A stretch of 64,000 nucleotides of DNA from Burkholderia ubonensis subsp. mesacidophila. GTDB taxonomy: Bacteria > Pseudomonadota > Gammaproteobacteria > Burkholderiales > Burkholderiaceae. The stretch spans positions 1,612,001 to 1,676,000 of the forward strand of contig NZ_CP020737.1 of assembly GCF_002097715.1 (NCBI RefSeq), in the 5' to 3' direction. The first letter of the stretch is position 1. Every line of letters begins with the position of its first letter. Below are positions 19,187-26,335 of the stretch, piece after piece. The notes under the pieces were generated by a model. That model made no database searches, was not told the origin of the DNA, and saw only the letters and a list, made by a program, of their open reading frames with translations. Position numbers and translations under genes: made by a program.

Positions 19187-20423
19187 GGTTGACCTCCTGC
19201 GATTCCGCGCCCGCGCCCTTGAGGATGCCGGCCCGCGGGGAGAAGTTGAAGAACATCGGCAGCGTCGCCGCGCCGATCGCGCCGGCGTCCGCGCCGAACG
19301 TGCCGCGCACCAGCGTCGGCGTGCCGCGCGCCTCCGGCGCGGTCGCGACGAGGGCGGCGCGCAGGCGGGTCGTCACCGCGTCGATCAGGCCGGCGTCGGT
19401 GTCGGCGTCGAGCACGACGACCGGCGCGTCGACCACGCACAGCACCGCGCGCAGCGCCGGCGCGAGCGCGTCGACGCAGTCGTCGATCCATTCGTCGACG
19501 GCGGGCAGGCCGCGTGCGATGCACGCCTCGAGGTCGGCGCGGTTGTCGACGCGCTCGCCGCTGTAGCGCAGGTGGCGCACGAGCGCGTGCAGCGACGCAC
19601 GCGCGAGCAGGATGTCCCACGGGCCGCGCGGCGGCGGCGCCGACGGCAGGCGGCTCGGCGGCACCGGCATCACGCCGATGTCGCCCGCGTTGCCGGTGAC
19701 GCCGCGCAGGCAGTCGCCGTCGATCGCGATCCCGCCGCCGATCGCCGGGCCGATGAACAGGTAGATGAAGTCGTCCTGCTGGCGGCCGAAGCCGTAGAAC
19801 AGTTCGGCGATCGCGGCCGCATTGCCGTCGTTCTCGCCGAACACCGGCAGCGCCAGCGCGCGCCCGAGTTCGCTCGCGAAATCGACGTCTTCCCACGGGC
19901 GGAACGTGTCGGGCGCGAGGCCGAGCTCTCGCATCCAGCTGCCGAGGTTGTACGGCTGCGCGACACCGATGCCGCTGAGGCGCTCGCGCTCGTGCGCGGG
20001 GAGGAGGGCCTGCATCGCGGCGATGTCGCGCCGGACGATCTCGAGGACCTCCGCGGGCGGCGGCAGCAGGGTGTCGTGCGTGACGCGGCCGAGCACGTCG
20101 CCGGCGAAGTTGACGAGCGCCGTCTCGATGCGCATCCGGTCGAGGTGGACGCCGATGCCGAACGCGCCGCGCGGATCGAGCCGGATCAGCGACGCGGGCT
20201 GGCCGCGCTGGCCTTCGACGCGGCGGCCGGTGAATTCGATCAGCTTCGCGTCGGCGAGCGACGCGATGATGCTGCCGACCGCCGTGCCGGTCATGTTCGC
20301 GAGACGCGCGAGATCGGCCTTCGACGCGCTGCCCGCGCGACGCAGGGTCTTCAGCAGCAGGCGCTCGTTGTAACGGCGCACGTTGGCTGAGTTGCTGCCC
20401 TGGCCGATGTGCGGGCTTCGCAT
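19173..20423 (-). CDS. ROK family transcriptional regulator of the sugar operon
   Basis: A 416-residue repressor with an N-terminal winged helix ([38 protein letters not shown]) and a ROK sugar-binding domain ([40 protein letters not shown]). The zinc-binding CxCGxxGC motif of many ROK members is replaced by [13 protein letters not shown], so metal binding is doubtful. I start at 20423 because AAGGAG lies 7 bp upstream; an in-frame ATG 15 bp earlier overlaps that site. It is first in the operon, and the perfect dyad 35 bp in front of it is the likely operator, giving autoregulation and sugar-induced expression of all seven genes. Confidence 0.93.
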   Translation of the reverse strand: MRSPHIGQGSNSANVRRYNERLLLKTLRRAGSASKADLARLANMTGTAVGSIIASLADAKLIEFTGRRVEGQRGQPASLIRLDPRGAFGIGVHLDRMRIETALVNFAGDVLGRVTHDTLLPPPAEVLEIVRRDIAAMQALLPAHERERLSGIGVAQPYNLGSWMRELGLAPDTFRPWEDVDFASELGRALALPVFGENDGNAAAIAELFYGFGRQQDDFIYLFIGPAIGGGIAIDGDCLRGVTGNAGDIGVMPVPPSRLPSAPPPRGPWDILLARASLHALVRHLRYSGERVDNRADLEACIARGLPAVDEWIDDCVDALAPALRAVLCVVDAPVVVLDADTDAGLIDAVTTRLRAALVATAPEARGTPTLVRGTFGADAGAIGAATLPMFFNFSPRAGILKGAGAESQEVNHVAI

Positions 20424-20457
20424 GGCGTCTCCTTCCATGGCGCCGGTGTTCGGCGCA

Positions 20458-20484
20458 TTAAATAAATCACGTTGATTTATTTAA
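20458..20484. promoter_or_regulatory. Perfect AT-rich dyad, probable ROK operator
   Basis: TTAAATAAATCA (20458-20469) and TGATTTATTTAA (20473-20484) are perfect 12-bp arms around CGT, in DNA otherwise about 70% GC. It lies 35-61 bp upstream of the ROK start codon, where a repressor would cover the promoter. AT-rich dyads are usual for ROK regulators. Confidence 0.75.
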
Positions 20485-20750
20485 CCGTGACGCGAGCGGC
20501 GTGTCAGCCTAGGGAAATCCCGGGCAGGGGGCGGGAGCGCCGGCGACATCCCGGCGCCGCCCAACAGGAAACTGCCCGGAGAAGATCGGCCCGTACGCGA
20601 AGATGGCGCGAGACGGTGTGTGGTCGCGGGGCGAGGCGGGCATGGCTGCCTCGCTGCGTTGCTTAGCGTTGCGAGTGTGCGAGATGAAGGAGGCCGGCCC
20701 GGCCGGAGCCGGTCTTTCAGGGAAGAGGGGCCTCCCTGAGCCGGAAATGA

Positions 20751-20780
20751 AAAAGGCCGGCATATAGCCGGCCTTTCAAA
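20751..20780 (-). terminator. Intrinsic terminator after tRNA-like element (left copy)
   Basis: AAAGGCCGGC and GCCGGCCTTT form a perfect 10-bp stem with loop ATATA, with A/T runs on both sides. It ends the minus-strand tRNA-Leu transcript. Confidence 0.8.
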
Positions 20781-20787
20781 AAACAGA

Positions 20788-20894
20788 TGGTGCCCAGGAG
20801 AGGACTCGGTCACACGGGCGCGACCCCGGCTGCGCTTGCAAGCGCAGCCTTTCGAGTCCTCGCGCAAAGCGCGCAGGCGCTTTGCTTCCTGGGC
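20788..20894 (-). ncRNA. tRNA-like structured element next to tRNA-Leu (left copy)
   Basis: Read on the minus strand, the 107-nt unit begins GCCCAGG and ends CCTGGGC-A-CCA. It therefore has the acceptor stem, discriminator and CCA end of the adjacent tRNA-Leu. Inside are stems GCAAAGCGC/GCGCTTTGC, GAGGACTCG/CGAGTCCTC and a near-perfect GGCTGCGCTT/AAGCGCAGCC hairpin. No normal anticodon arm is present. It is a tRNA pseudogene or a tRNA-mimic RNA. The second copy (39857-39963) keeps all stems, and one difference turns an A-U pair into a G-U wobble. Expression is inferred from its position between two terminators downstream of a tRNA promoter. Confidence 0.6.
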
Positions 20895-20903
20895 GTGCAA
20901 ATG

Positions 20904-20933
20904 AAAAAAGGCCAGCCTGCGCTGACCTTTTTT
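20904..20933 (-). terminator. Intrinsic terminator directly after tRNA-Leu (left copy)
   Basis: A 7-bp stem (GGCCAGC with GCTGACC, one wobble) is flanked by six A and six T, 10 bp beyond the CCA end of the tRNA gene. Confidence 0.8.
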
Positions 20934-20942
20934 GAAATCAAG

Positions 20943-21029
20943 TGGTGCCCAGGAGAGGACTCGAACCTCCACGGTGTTGCCACCGCTAGGACCTGAACCT
21001 AGTGCGTCTACCAATTCCGCCACCTGGGC
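20943..21029 (-). tRNA. tRNA-Leu (anticodon CAG)
   Basis: The RNA starts GCCCAGG, has a leucine-type D arm (GGCGGAATTGGTAGACGC), and an anticodon stem CTAGG/CCTAG around loop TTCAGGT, so the anticodon is CAG (reads CUG). It has a long class-II variable arm (CGGTGGCAACACCG), a T arm GAGG-TTCGAGT-CCTC, then CCTGGGC-A. The CCA is encoded. It is 87 nt with CCA. CUG is the dominant leucine codon in this DNA. An identical gene is at 40012-40098. Confidence 0.97.
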
Positions 21030-21065
21030 ACGTTTCGCTTGGTGCTGCATTCGCGAAAGACCGCG

Positions 21066-21093
21066 ATTATAGAGCAGTTGCGAAGGCTGTCAA
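21066..21093 (-). promoter_or_regulatory. Consensus sigma-70 promoter of tRNA-Leu (left copy)
   Basis: On the minus strand, TTGACA (21088-21093) and TATAAT (21066-21071) are both exact consensus with 16-bp spacing. An A-tract lies upstream, and the tRNA begins 37 bp downstream of the -10. Confidence 0.85.
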
Positions 21094-21111
21094 CAGGTTT
21101 TTTGCGCCCGC

Positions 21112-21924
21112 TCAAAAAACCTCGGCGTGCGCGTCGGACGACGTCGCGCGTTCGGCGAGCGTCACGTAGTCGCCCGACACCGTGCGCTCGACGCGCGCGT
21201 CGACGCGGTACGCGCGTCGCAGGTTCGCCGGCGTCAGCACGTCGGCGACGCCGCCGTCGGCCACCACGCCGTCGTGGCCGAGCAGCACGAGGCGATCGCA
21301 GAAGCGGGCCGCGAGATTCAGGTCGTGAATCGCGACGAGCGCAATCGCGCCGCGCCGCGTGACCGCATCCCGCATCGCCTCCAGCGCGAGCAGCTGCCAG
21401 CGCAGGTCGAGCGCGCTCGTCGGCTCGTCCAGCAGCAGCAGCGGCGTGTCGCGCACCAGCACCTGCGCGAGCCCGACCATCTGGCGCTGTCCGCCCGACA
21501 GCCGGTCGAGCGGCGTCGTCGCGAGCGCATGCAGGTTCAGCTGCGCGAACACGCGTTCGAGGCGGGCATCCTGCGCGTCGGCCGACAAGCCGCCGCAGGT
21601 CGCGCGCAGCGCGCCGCGCACCGCCTCGTAGACGAGCAGCGACGTCGGCTGCGGCAGCGTCTGCGGCAGGTACCCGACCCGGCGCATGTGGTCGCGGCGC
21701 GCGCCGCGCAGCAGGTCGTGCCGGTCGAGCGTCGCGTCGCCGCGCGCGGCGACGAGGCGGGCGAGCGCGCGCAGCAGCGTCGATTTGCCGACGCCGTTCG
21801 GGCCGAGCAGCGCGACGGCGCTGCCGGGCGGCACCGGCCGCAGCGACAGCCGCGCGAGGATCGTGCGCGCGCCGTAGGCGACGTCGAGCCCGTCGATGCG
21901 CAGCGCGTGTTGCGGGTTATCCAT
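21112..21924 (-). CDS. Siderophore ABC transporter ATP-binding protein (FecE/FepC type)
   Basis: A 270-residue ATPase with Walker A LLGPNGVGKST at about residue 40, signature LSGGQRQMVGLAQVL, Walker B LLLLDEPTSALD and the H-loop IHDLNLAARF. The motif spacing and the YLPQTLPQPTSLLVYEAVRGAL segment are those of iron-siderophore importers. It overlaps the permease gene by 8 bp and is the last gene of the minus-strand uptake operon (binding protein, esterase, permease, ATPase). It powers movement of the ferric siderophore from periplasm to cytoplasm. Confidence 0.93.
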   Translation of the reverse strand: MDNPQHALRIDGLDVAYGARTILARLSLRPVPPGSAVALLGPNGVGKSTLLRALARLVAARGDATLDRHDLLRGARRDHMRRVGYLPQTLPQPTSLLVYEAVRGALRATCGGLSADAQDARLERVFAQLNLHALATTPLDRLSGGQRQMVGLAQVLVRDTPLLLLDEPTSALDLRWQLLALEAMRDAVTRRGAIALVAIHDLNLAARFCDRLVLLGHDGVVADGGVADVLTPANLRRAYRVDARVERTVSGDYVTLAERATSSDAHAEVF

Positions 21925-22981
21925 CGAGCCTCCTGCGACGGCTGATCAGCGTGATGAAGAGCGGCACGCCGACGAGCGCGGTGATGATGCCGATCGGGAG
22001 CACGACGCCCTCGACGAGGGTTTTGCTGAGCACCGACGCGGCCGACAGCATGATCGCGCCGGCGAGCGCCGCGCCGGGCAGGTAGTGGCGATGGTCGTCG
22101 CCGACGAGCAGCCGCGCGACGTGCGGGCCGACCAGGCCGACGAAGCCGATCGTGCCGACGAACGACAGCGCGGTCGCCGACAGCAGGCTGATGCGCACGA
22201 GCGTGACGAGCCGCAGCCGCTCGACCGCGATGCCCATGCTGCGCGCCTGTTCCTCGCCGGCGCGCAGCGCGGTCATCGACGCGACGCCCGGCGCGCTCCA
22301 CAGCACGCTGGCGGCGAGCACGCACGCGAGGATCGCGATCTTGCTCCAGGTCGCCCGCGCGAGGCTGCCCATGCTCCAGAACACGATCTGCTGGAGCGCG
22401 TTCGCATCGGCGATGAACTGCAGCAGCCACAGCAGCGCCTCGAAGCTGAACATCAGGCCGATGCCGAACAGCACGACGGTTTCGGTCGTCGCGCCGTGCC
22501 GCCACGCGAGCCAGACGATCAGGAGCGTCGCCGACAGCGCGCAGCCGAACGCGCCGAGCGACAGCGCGAGGTTTTCGTTCCACAGCACGAGGTGCCAGCC
22601 GGAGATCACGACCAGCGAGGCGCCGACGCTGCCCGCCGCGGCGATGCCGAGCGTGAACGGGCTCGCGAGCGGGTTGTTCAGCACGGTCTGCATCTCGGCG
22701 CCGGCGAGCCCGAGCGCCGCGCCGACCAGCACCGCCATCAGCGCGTAGGGCAGTCGCACGTCCCACAGGATCACGCGCTGCTCGAGCGGCAGCGCGTCCG
22801 GACGGAACAGCCCGGTCACGATGTCCGCGACCGGAAACGACGACGGGCCGGTCGCGATGTCGACGACCAGCAGCGCGACGAGCACGCAGGCCAGCATCGC
22901 GAGCGCGCCGACGCGCCGCGCGGCGATCGCGCGGTAGCGGACCCGCAGCGATGCGGGCGGGACGGGAGCGGTCGTGCTCAT
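21917..22981 (-). CDS. FecCD-family siderophore ABC permease
   Basis: A 354-residue inner-membrane protein with about 9-10 hydrophobic helices. FecCD hallmarks include VRLPYALMAVLVGAALGLAG, QTVLNNPLASPFTLGI, the coupling region LRLVTLVRISLLSATALSFVGTIGFVGLVGPH and LPIGIITALVGVPLF. Only one FecCD gene is present, so a homodimer (BtuC-like) is expected rather than the FepD/FepG pair. Its ATG overlaps the esterase stop by 4 bp. The start MSTTAPVPP at 22981 is chosen over longer out-of-context frames. Confidence 0.93.
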   Translation of the reverse strand: MSTTAPVPPASLRVRYRAIAARRVGALAMLACVLVALLVVDIATGPSSFPVADIVTGLFRPDALPLEQRVILWDVRLPYALMAVLVGAALGLAGAEMQTVLNNPLASPFTLGIAAAGSVGASLVVISGWHLVLWNENLALSLGAFGCALSATLLIVWLAWRHGATTETVVLFGIGLMFSFEALLWLLQFIADANALQQIVFWSMGSLARATWSKIAILACVLAASVLWSAPGVASMTALRAGEEQARSMGIAVERLRLVTLVRISLLSATALSFVGTIGFVGLVGPHVARLLVGDDHRHYLPGAALAGAIMLSAASVLSKTLVEGVVLPIGIITALVGVPLFITLISRRRRLDG

Positions 22982-23934
22982 GCGGCGTCCTCGCCCAGGC
23001 CCGGCGCGCATGCGACGCGCACCGCGAGCGCGGCGCTCGGCATCACGACGCCGCCGTGATCCTCGCCGTCGATCAGCCGGAACGTGGCGGCGAGACCCGG
23101 ACGGCGGCCCACGCGCTGCACGAAGTCGCGGGCCGAGCTGACCTGCTTGCGCGCCTGTTGCCGGCGCATGCGTTCGGGGTCCGGGTTCGGCGCGCCTTCC
23201 TCGAGGCTGCCCGCGGTCACGACGACGCGCAGCGCCGGGTCGAGCGGCGTCGTGGCCGCGGCGAAGCGGTCGGCATACGGCAGCAGCGCGCGCTCGCTCC
23301 ACCAGATCGACGGGCTCGCGGCGACGTAGCGCCGGAACAGGTGCGGGCGTGTCAGCAGCGCATACAGCGTCAGCAGGCCGCCGTACGAGTGGCCGAACAG
23401 CGTCTGCCGGCCGGTGTCGATCGGCCACTGGCGCGCGAGCCACGGCTGCAGGTCGTGTTCGATGAAGTCGAGGAAGCGGTCCGCGGCGAGACCCTGTCCG
23501 TTCGGCAGCGGCGCGAGCGTGTAGTCGTCGGCGCGCGCCTGCATGTCGTACGGCGCGTCGGTCGGATAGCCGATGCCGATCACGATCGGCGCCGGTTCGC
23601 GCGCGGCGTCGGGCCGCGCCGCGCGATTGCGCGCGAGCGGCGCGGCGAGCGGGAACAGCGCGTTGCCGTCGAGCACGACCAGCACCGGATGCGGCCCGCT
23701 CACCGAACGCTCGGCCGGCAGCGCGACGAACAGGCGCCGGGTCCGGCCGGCGACCGTCACGTCGAACTGGTGGCTGGCGGGGAGCCGGACTGGCGGCGCG
23801 TCGGCGGCGGCCGGCCATGGCGACGCAGTCGACGCGGCGCCGGCGCACGCGACGCTAGGCGCGAGCGCACCCGCGAGGCCGGCGAACAGCAGGCCGCGAC
23901 GCATCGGAAGCACGGGAGAAGGATGCCCGGTCAT
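22978..23934 (-). CDS. Exported alpha/beta hydrolase, siderophore-esterase (IroE/Fes-like)
   Basis: A 318-residue serine hydrolase with a signal peptide (RRGLLFAGLAGALAPSVACA). The nucleophile elbow is GHSYGG. LVVLDGNALFP, IGIGYPT and the acidic/His region IDGEDHGGVV match the esterase-D group that includes the periplasmic enterobactin esterase IroE. Such enzymes open trilactone catecholate siderophores. Here it sits 1 bp after the binding-protein gene and overlaps the permease, so a role in siderophore processing is strongly implied. If the siderophore is an all-amide DHB-lysine compound, an ester substrate is not obvious. Confidence 0.85.
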   Translation of the reverse strand: MTGHPSPVLPMRRGLLFAGLAGALAPSVACAGAASTASPWPAAADAPPVRLPASHQFDVTVAGRTRRLFVALPAERSVSGPHPVLVVLDGNALFPLAAPLARNRAARPDAAREPAPIVIGIGYPTDAPYDMQARADDYTLAPLPNGQGLAADRFLDFIEHDLQPWLARQWPIDTGRQTLFGHSYGGLLTLYALLTRPHLFRRYVAASPSIWWSERALLPYADRFAAATTPLDPALRVVVTAGSLEEGAPNPDPERMRRQQARKQVSSARDFVQRVGRRPGLAATFRLIDGEDHGGVVMPSAALAVRVACAPGLGEDAA

Positions 23935-23935
23935 G

Positions 23936-25075
23936 TCACGATCCTTCCTGAATCCAGTATTCGCCGTTCAGCGCGACCGGCTGGAAGCGGCGCACCATCG
24001 TGTCGAACGTGCGGCGCGGGTCGAGATCCGCGAACAGGTCCGGATGCAGCCACTTCGCCATCGCCTGCACCGCGACGACATTGAACGGCGAGTTGTAGAA
24101 GTGATGCCAGATCGCATACGCGCGACGTTCGCGCACCGCGCGCAGCGGCGCGATCGTCGGGCGCTCCAGCGCGCGGTCGAACGAGCGGACGGCCGCGTCC
24201 CGCGTCACGCCGGCGCCGAGCGCGATGCGCTGCGGCGCGCTCTGCAGCGTGCGGGCCGAGCCGATCCCGGTGCCGATGTAGAAATCGGGCTGGCGGCTCA
24301 ACAGGTATTCCGGGTTCAGCGTGCCGTGCTCGCCCGGTACGCGGCCCTTCGCGACGTTGTCGCCGCCGGCCGCGTCGAGCAGCTTGCCGAGCATGCCCGT
24401 CATCGTTTCGCAGCAGTCGCTCGACAGGCCGACGCGGCTTTCGAGGAACACCGTCGGCGCGGCGGGGCGGGCCGTCTTCAGCCGGCTGCGGACGAGGTCG
24501 AGCTGTTCCTGCCAGAGCGCGTTGAAGTCGGCCGCGCGCTGCGGCGCGCCGAACACCTGGCCGAGCACCGCGATGCTGCGCGGCGTGTTGACGAGCGGGT
24601 CGTGGCGAAAATCGACGAACACGATCGCGACGCCCGCGGCTTCGAGCCGCGCCAGCGTCTCGCGATCGCGCTCGCCGGGCCCGTGGCCGCCGCCGAGCCC
24701 GAAGATCGCGACCTGCGGCCGCAACGCGAGCGCGCGTTCGTCGCTGAAGCTGCCGGCCTGCGAGCGCCCGATGCGCGGCACGTCCTTCAGCCGCGGAAAG
24801 CGCGCGAGCCACTGCGCATAGCTCGCCGGATCGAGCTGTTCGAAGTCGCCCATCATGCCGACGAGGCGGCGCGCCGGATCGCCGGCGTCGACGATCGCGA
24901 GCGCCGGCAGCAGCCGTCCTTCGCCGAGCAGCACGCGCTCGACGCGCGCGGGAATCCGGACCTGCCGCCCGGCGAGGTCGGTGACGGTCGTCGTGTCCGC
25001 ATGCGCGGCGTGCATCAAGAGCCAGCCGCACAGCCAGATGCCGAGCGTGGCCCATATTCCGCTTGTCTTTCTCAC
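23936..25075 (-). CDS. Periplasmic ferric-siderophore binding protein
   Basis: A 379-residue type-III (helical backbone) binding protein. The signal peptide runs from a GTG start (MRKTSGIWATLGIW...AHADT). TVTDLAGRQVRIPARVERVLL opens the mature protein, and VFVDFRHDPL and the C-terminal lobe follow. The family captures ferric siderophores or heme for ABC import. It is the first gene of the four-gene uptake operon. The start is only 20 bp from a palindromic Fur-box-like site (25095-25115), so iron repression is expected. The protein is longer than FepB (~320), and the extra length is not clearly assignable. Confidence 0.88.
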   Translation of the reverse strand: MRKTSGIWATLGIWLCGWLLMHAAHADTTTVTDLAGRQVRIPARVERVLLGEGRLLPALAIVDAGDPARRLVGMMGDFEQLDPASYAQWLARFPRLKDVPRIGRSQAGSFSDERALALRPQVAIFGLGGGHGPGERDRETLARLEAAGVAIVFVDFRHDPLVNTPRSIAVLGQVFGAPQRAADFNALWQEQLDLVRSRLKTARPAAPTVFLESRVGLSSDCCETMTGMLGKLLDAAGGDNVAKGRVPGEHGTLNPEYLLSRQPDFYIGTGIGSARTLQSAPQRIALGAGVTRDAAVRSFDRALERPTIAPLRAVRERRAYAIWHHFYNSPFNVVAVQAMAKWLHPDLFADLDPRRTFDTMVRRFQPVALNGEYWIQEGS

Positions 25076-25094
25076 GCTACTCCCGATACGATAT

Positions 25095-25115
25095 AAATGA
25101 GAACAATTCTCATTT
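25095..25115. promoter_or_regulatory. Fur-box-like palindrome between uptake operon and AraC gene
   Basis: AAATGAGAA (25095-25103) and TTCTCATTT (25107-25115) are perfect 9-bp arms around CAA. The core TGAGAAC-A-ATTCTCA fits the 7-1-7 Fur consensus well. It lies in the 138-bp divergent intergenic region and could control both directions. Confidence 0.8.
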
Positions 25116-25213
25116 AATTGTAACCGAGAGACGGGGCCGGAGCGGACGCTGTCCGTTTGACCGAACGACTAAATAGTTTGCGCGAGCACCGACCGCGCAC
25201 GGGGGTATCCGAG

Positions 25214-26209
25214 ATGACTGCATGGGCGCCAGGCGCTTTCCCTTCCGATTGCCATCGACATGACGCGCACGTTGCGCGAATCCGCGAAGTGCGGCCTGGC
25301 CTGCGCGTGCACGCGGACGACGCGACCGACGAATTCGACGCGGTGATGTCGGGCCAGTGCACGCCGGGCCTGCATCTCGTGCTGCTGCTGGAAGGGGCGC
25401 TCGACGTGTCCTACGGCGACCGGCGCGTGCTGCTGACGACGGACGGCCGCAGCGCGTGCCGCGATGCCGCGGCCCGGTCGAGCGCGGCGCGGCCGAACGC
25501 AGGGCGCCCGCATGTGCGGATGCAGTCGTTCCTGCTCAACGCGCTGCAGCCCGACACGTTCCGCCGCCGGCTGAGCAAGGGCGGCTACGCGCGGCGATTG
25601 AGTCTCGCGATGTCCGACGAATGGCTCGCGCATCTGCAGGCCGCGAGCCGCGCGGCCTTGCCCGAGCGGCTCGATTCGATGCTGTCCGCGCATCTCGCGA
25701 TCCGCTTCTGGCAGCCGACGCCGCGCGCGACCGCGCTCGCCGAGCAGATCGTGCGGCCGCCGTCCTACCAGCCGATGCTGCAGGCGATCTACCTGGAAAG
25801 CCGTGTGCTCGAACTGCTCGCCGAGGCGTTCGCGCCGCTCGAGGCGGAGGCGGCGCAGGCGTCGGACGCGACGCTCGGCTCGCGCGACTACCGGCGGATG
25901 GCGGAGCTGCGCGCGTTTCTCGCGAGCGACGCCGCGCAGGACCTGTCGCTCGACGACATCGCGCGCCACGTCGGGATGAGCGCGAACGCGATGCAGCGCC
26001 AGTTCCGCGCCGCATACGGCACGACCGTGTTCGATTTCATTCGCGAACATCACCTGCAGCGCGCGCGGCTCGCGCTCGAGCGCGACGCGGTGAGCGTCAA
26101 GCAGGCCGCGGCGCTCGCCGGCTACACGAGCGCCGCGAATTTCGCGACCGCGTACAAGCGCCGTTTCGGCGTGACGCCGACGCTCGCGCGGCGCAGCGAT
26201 CGACGCTGA
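25214..26209 (+). CDS. AraC-family regulator of the siderophore locus (PchR-like)
   Basis: A 331-residue regulator. I use ATG 25214 (MTAWAPGAFPSDCH); a TTG 57 bp earlier is the only upstream option. The N-terminal half resembles the sensor part of PchR-type regulators (GLHLVLLLEGALDVSYGDRRVLL). The C-terminal AraC domain has two helix-turn-helix units (LSLDDIARHVGMSANAMQRQFRAAYG and SVKQAAALAGYTSAANFATAYKRRFGVTP). Proteins of this kind bind the ferric siderophore and activate receptor and biosynthesis genes. It is divergent from the uptake operon with the Fur-like site between, and it precedes the receptor gene. Confidence 0.9.
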   Translation: MTAWAPGAFPSDCHRHDAHVARIREVRPGLRVHADDATDEFDAVMSGQCTPGLHLVLLLEGALDVSYGDRRVLLTTDGRSACRDAAARSSAARPNAGRPHVRMQSFLLNALQPDTFRRRLSKGGYARRLSLAMSDEWLAHLQAASRAALPERLDSMLSAHLAIRFWQPTPRATALAEQIVRPPSYQPMLQAIYLESRVLELLAEAFAPLEAEAAQASDATLGSRDYRRMAELRAFLASDAAQDLSLDDIARHVGMSANAMQRQFRAAYGTTVFDFIREHHLQRARLALERDAVSVKQAAALAGYTSAANFATAYKRRFGVTPTLARRSDRR

Positions 26210-26296
26210 CCGCTGCCGACCCGCGTCGCGGCGCCGCTCAAACAAGATCGAAGCTTTCGCAAAGATTTCAAAGCATGACCGGTTTCATAATGCAAA

Positions 26297-26311
26297 TGAG
26301 AATCAATCACA
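26297..26311 (+). promoter_or_regulatory. Second Fur-box-like site upstream of the TonB receptor
   Basis: TGAGAAT-C-AATCACA matches the left half of the 7-1-7 Fur consensus at six of seven bases and the right half at about four. It lies 25 bp upstream of the receptor ATG in an AT-rich leader. Confidence 0.5.
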
Positions 26312-26335
26312 TTGTGGAGCAGCGAAAGCGTCATC

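Larger units (their letters stand above)
20744..21060. repeat. Left 317-bp direct repeat carrying tRNA-Leu(CAG) and tRNA-like element
   Basis: Nearly identical to 39812-40128 and in the same orientation. The tRNA gene is identical, and the rest differs at scattered bases and small indels. Inside, on the minus strand, are the tRNA-Leu gene, a terminator, a 107-nt tRNA-like element and a second terminator. The siderophore genes lie exactly between the two copies. From 20485 to this repeat I see no gene. Confidence 0.9.

Noticed and set aside
20787..20996. Short plus-strand frame reading VPRRGLGHTG...PGEDSNLHG
   Set aside because: It is the translated complement of the tRNA-Leu gene and the tRNA-like element; the same peptide appears at the second copy.
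23931..25055. 374-codon minus-strand frame next to the binding-protein gene
   Set aside because: Same strand but a different frame from the binding protein, Arg-rich, and without signal peptide or motifs. The 23936-25075 frame is the real gene.
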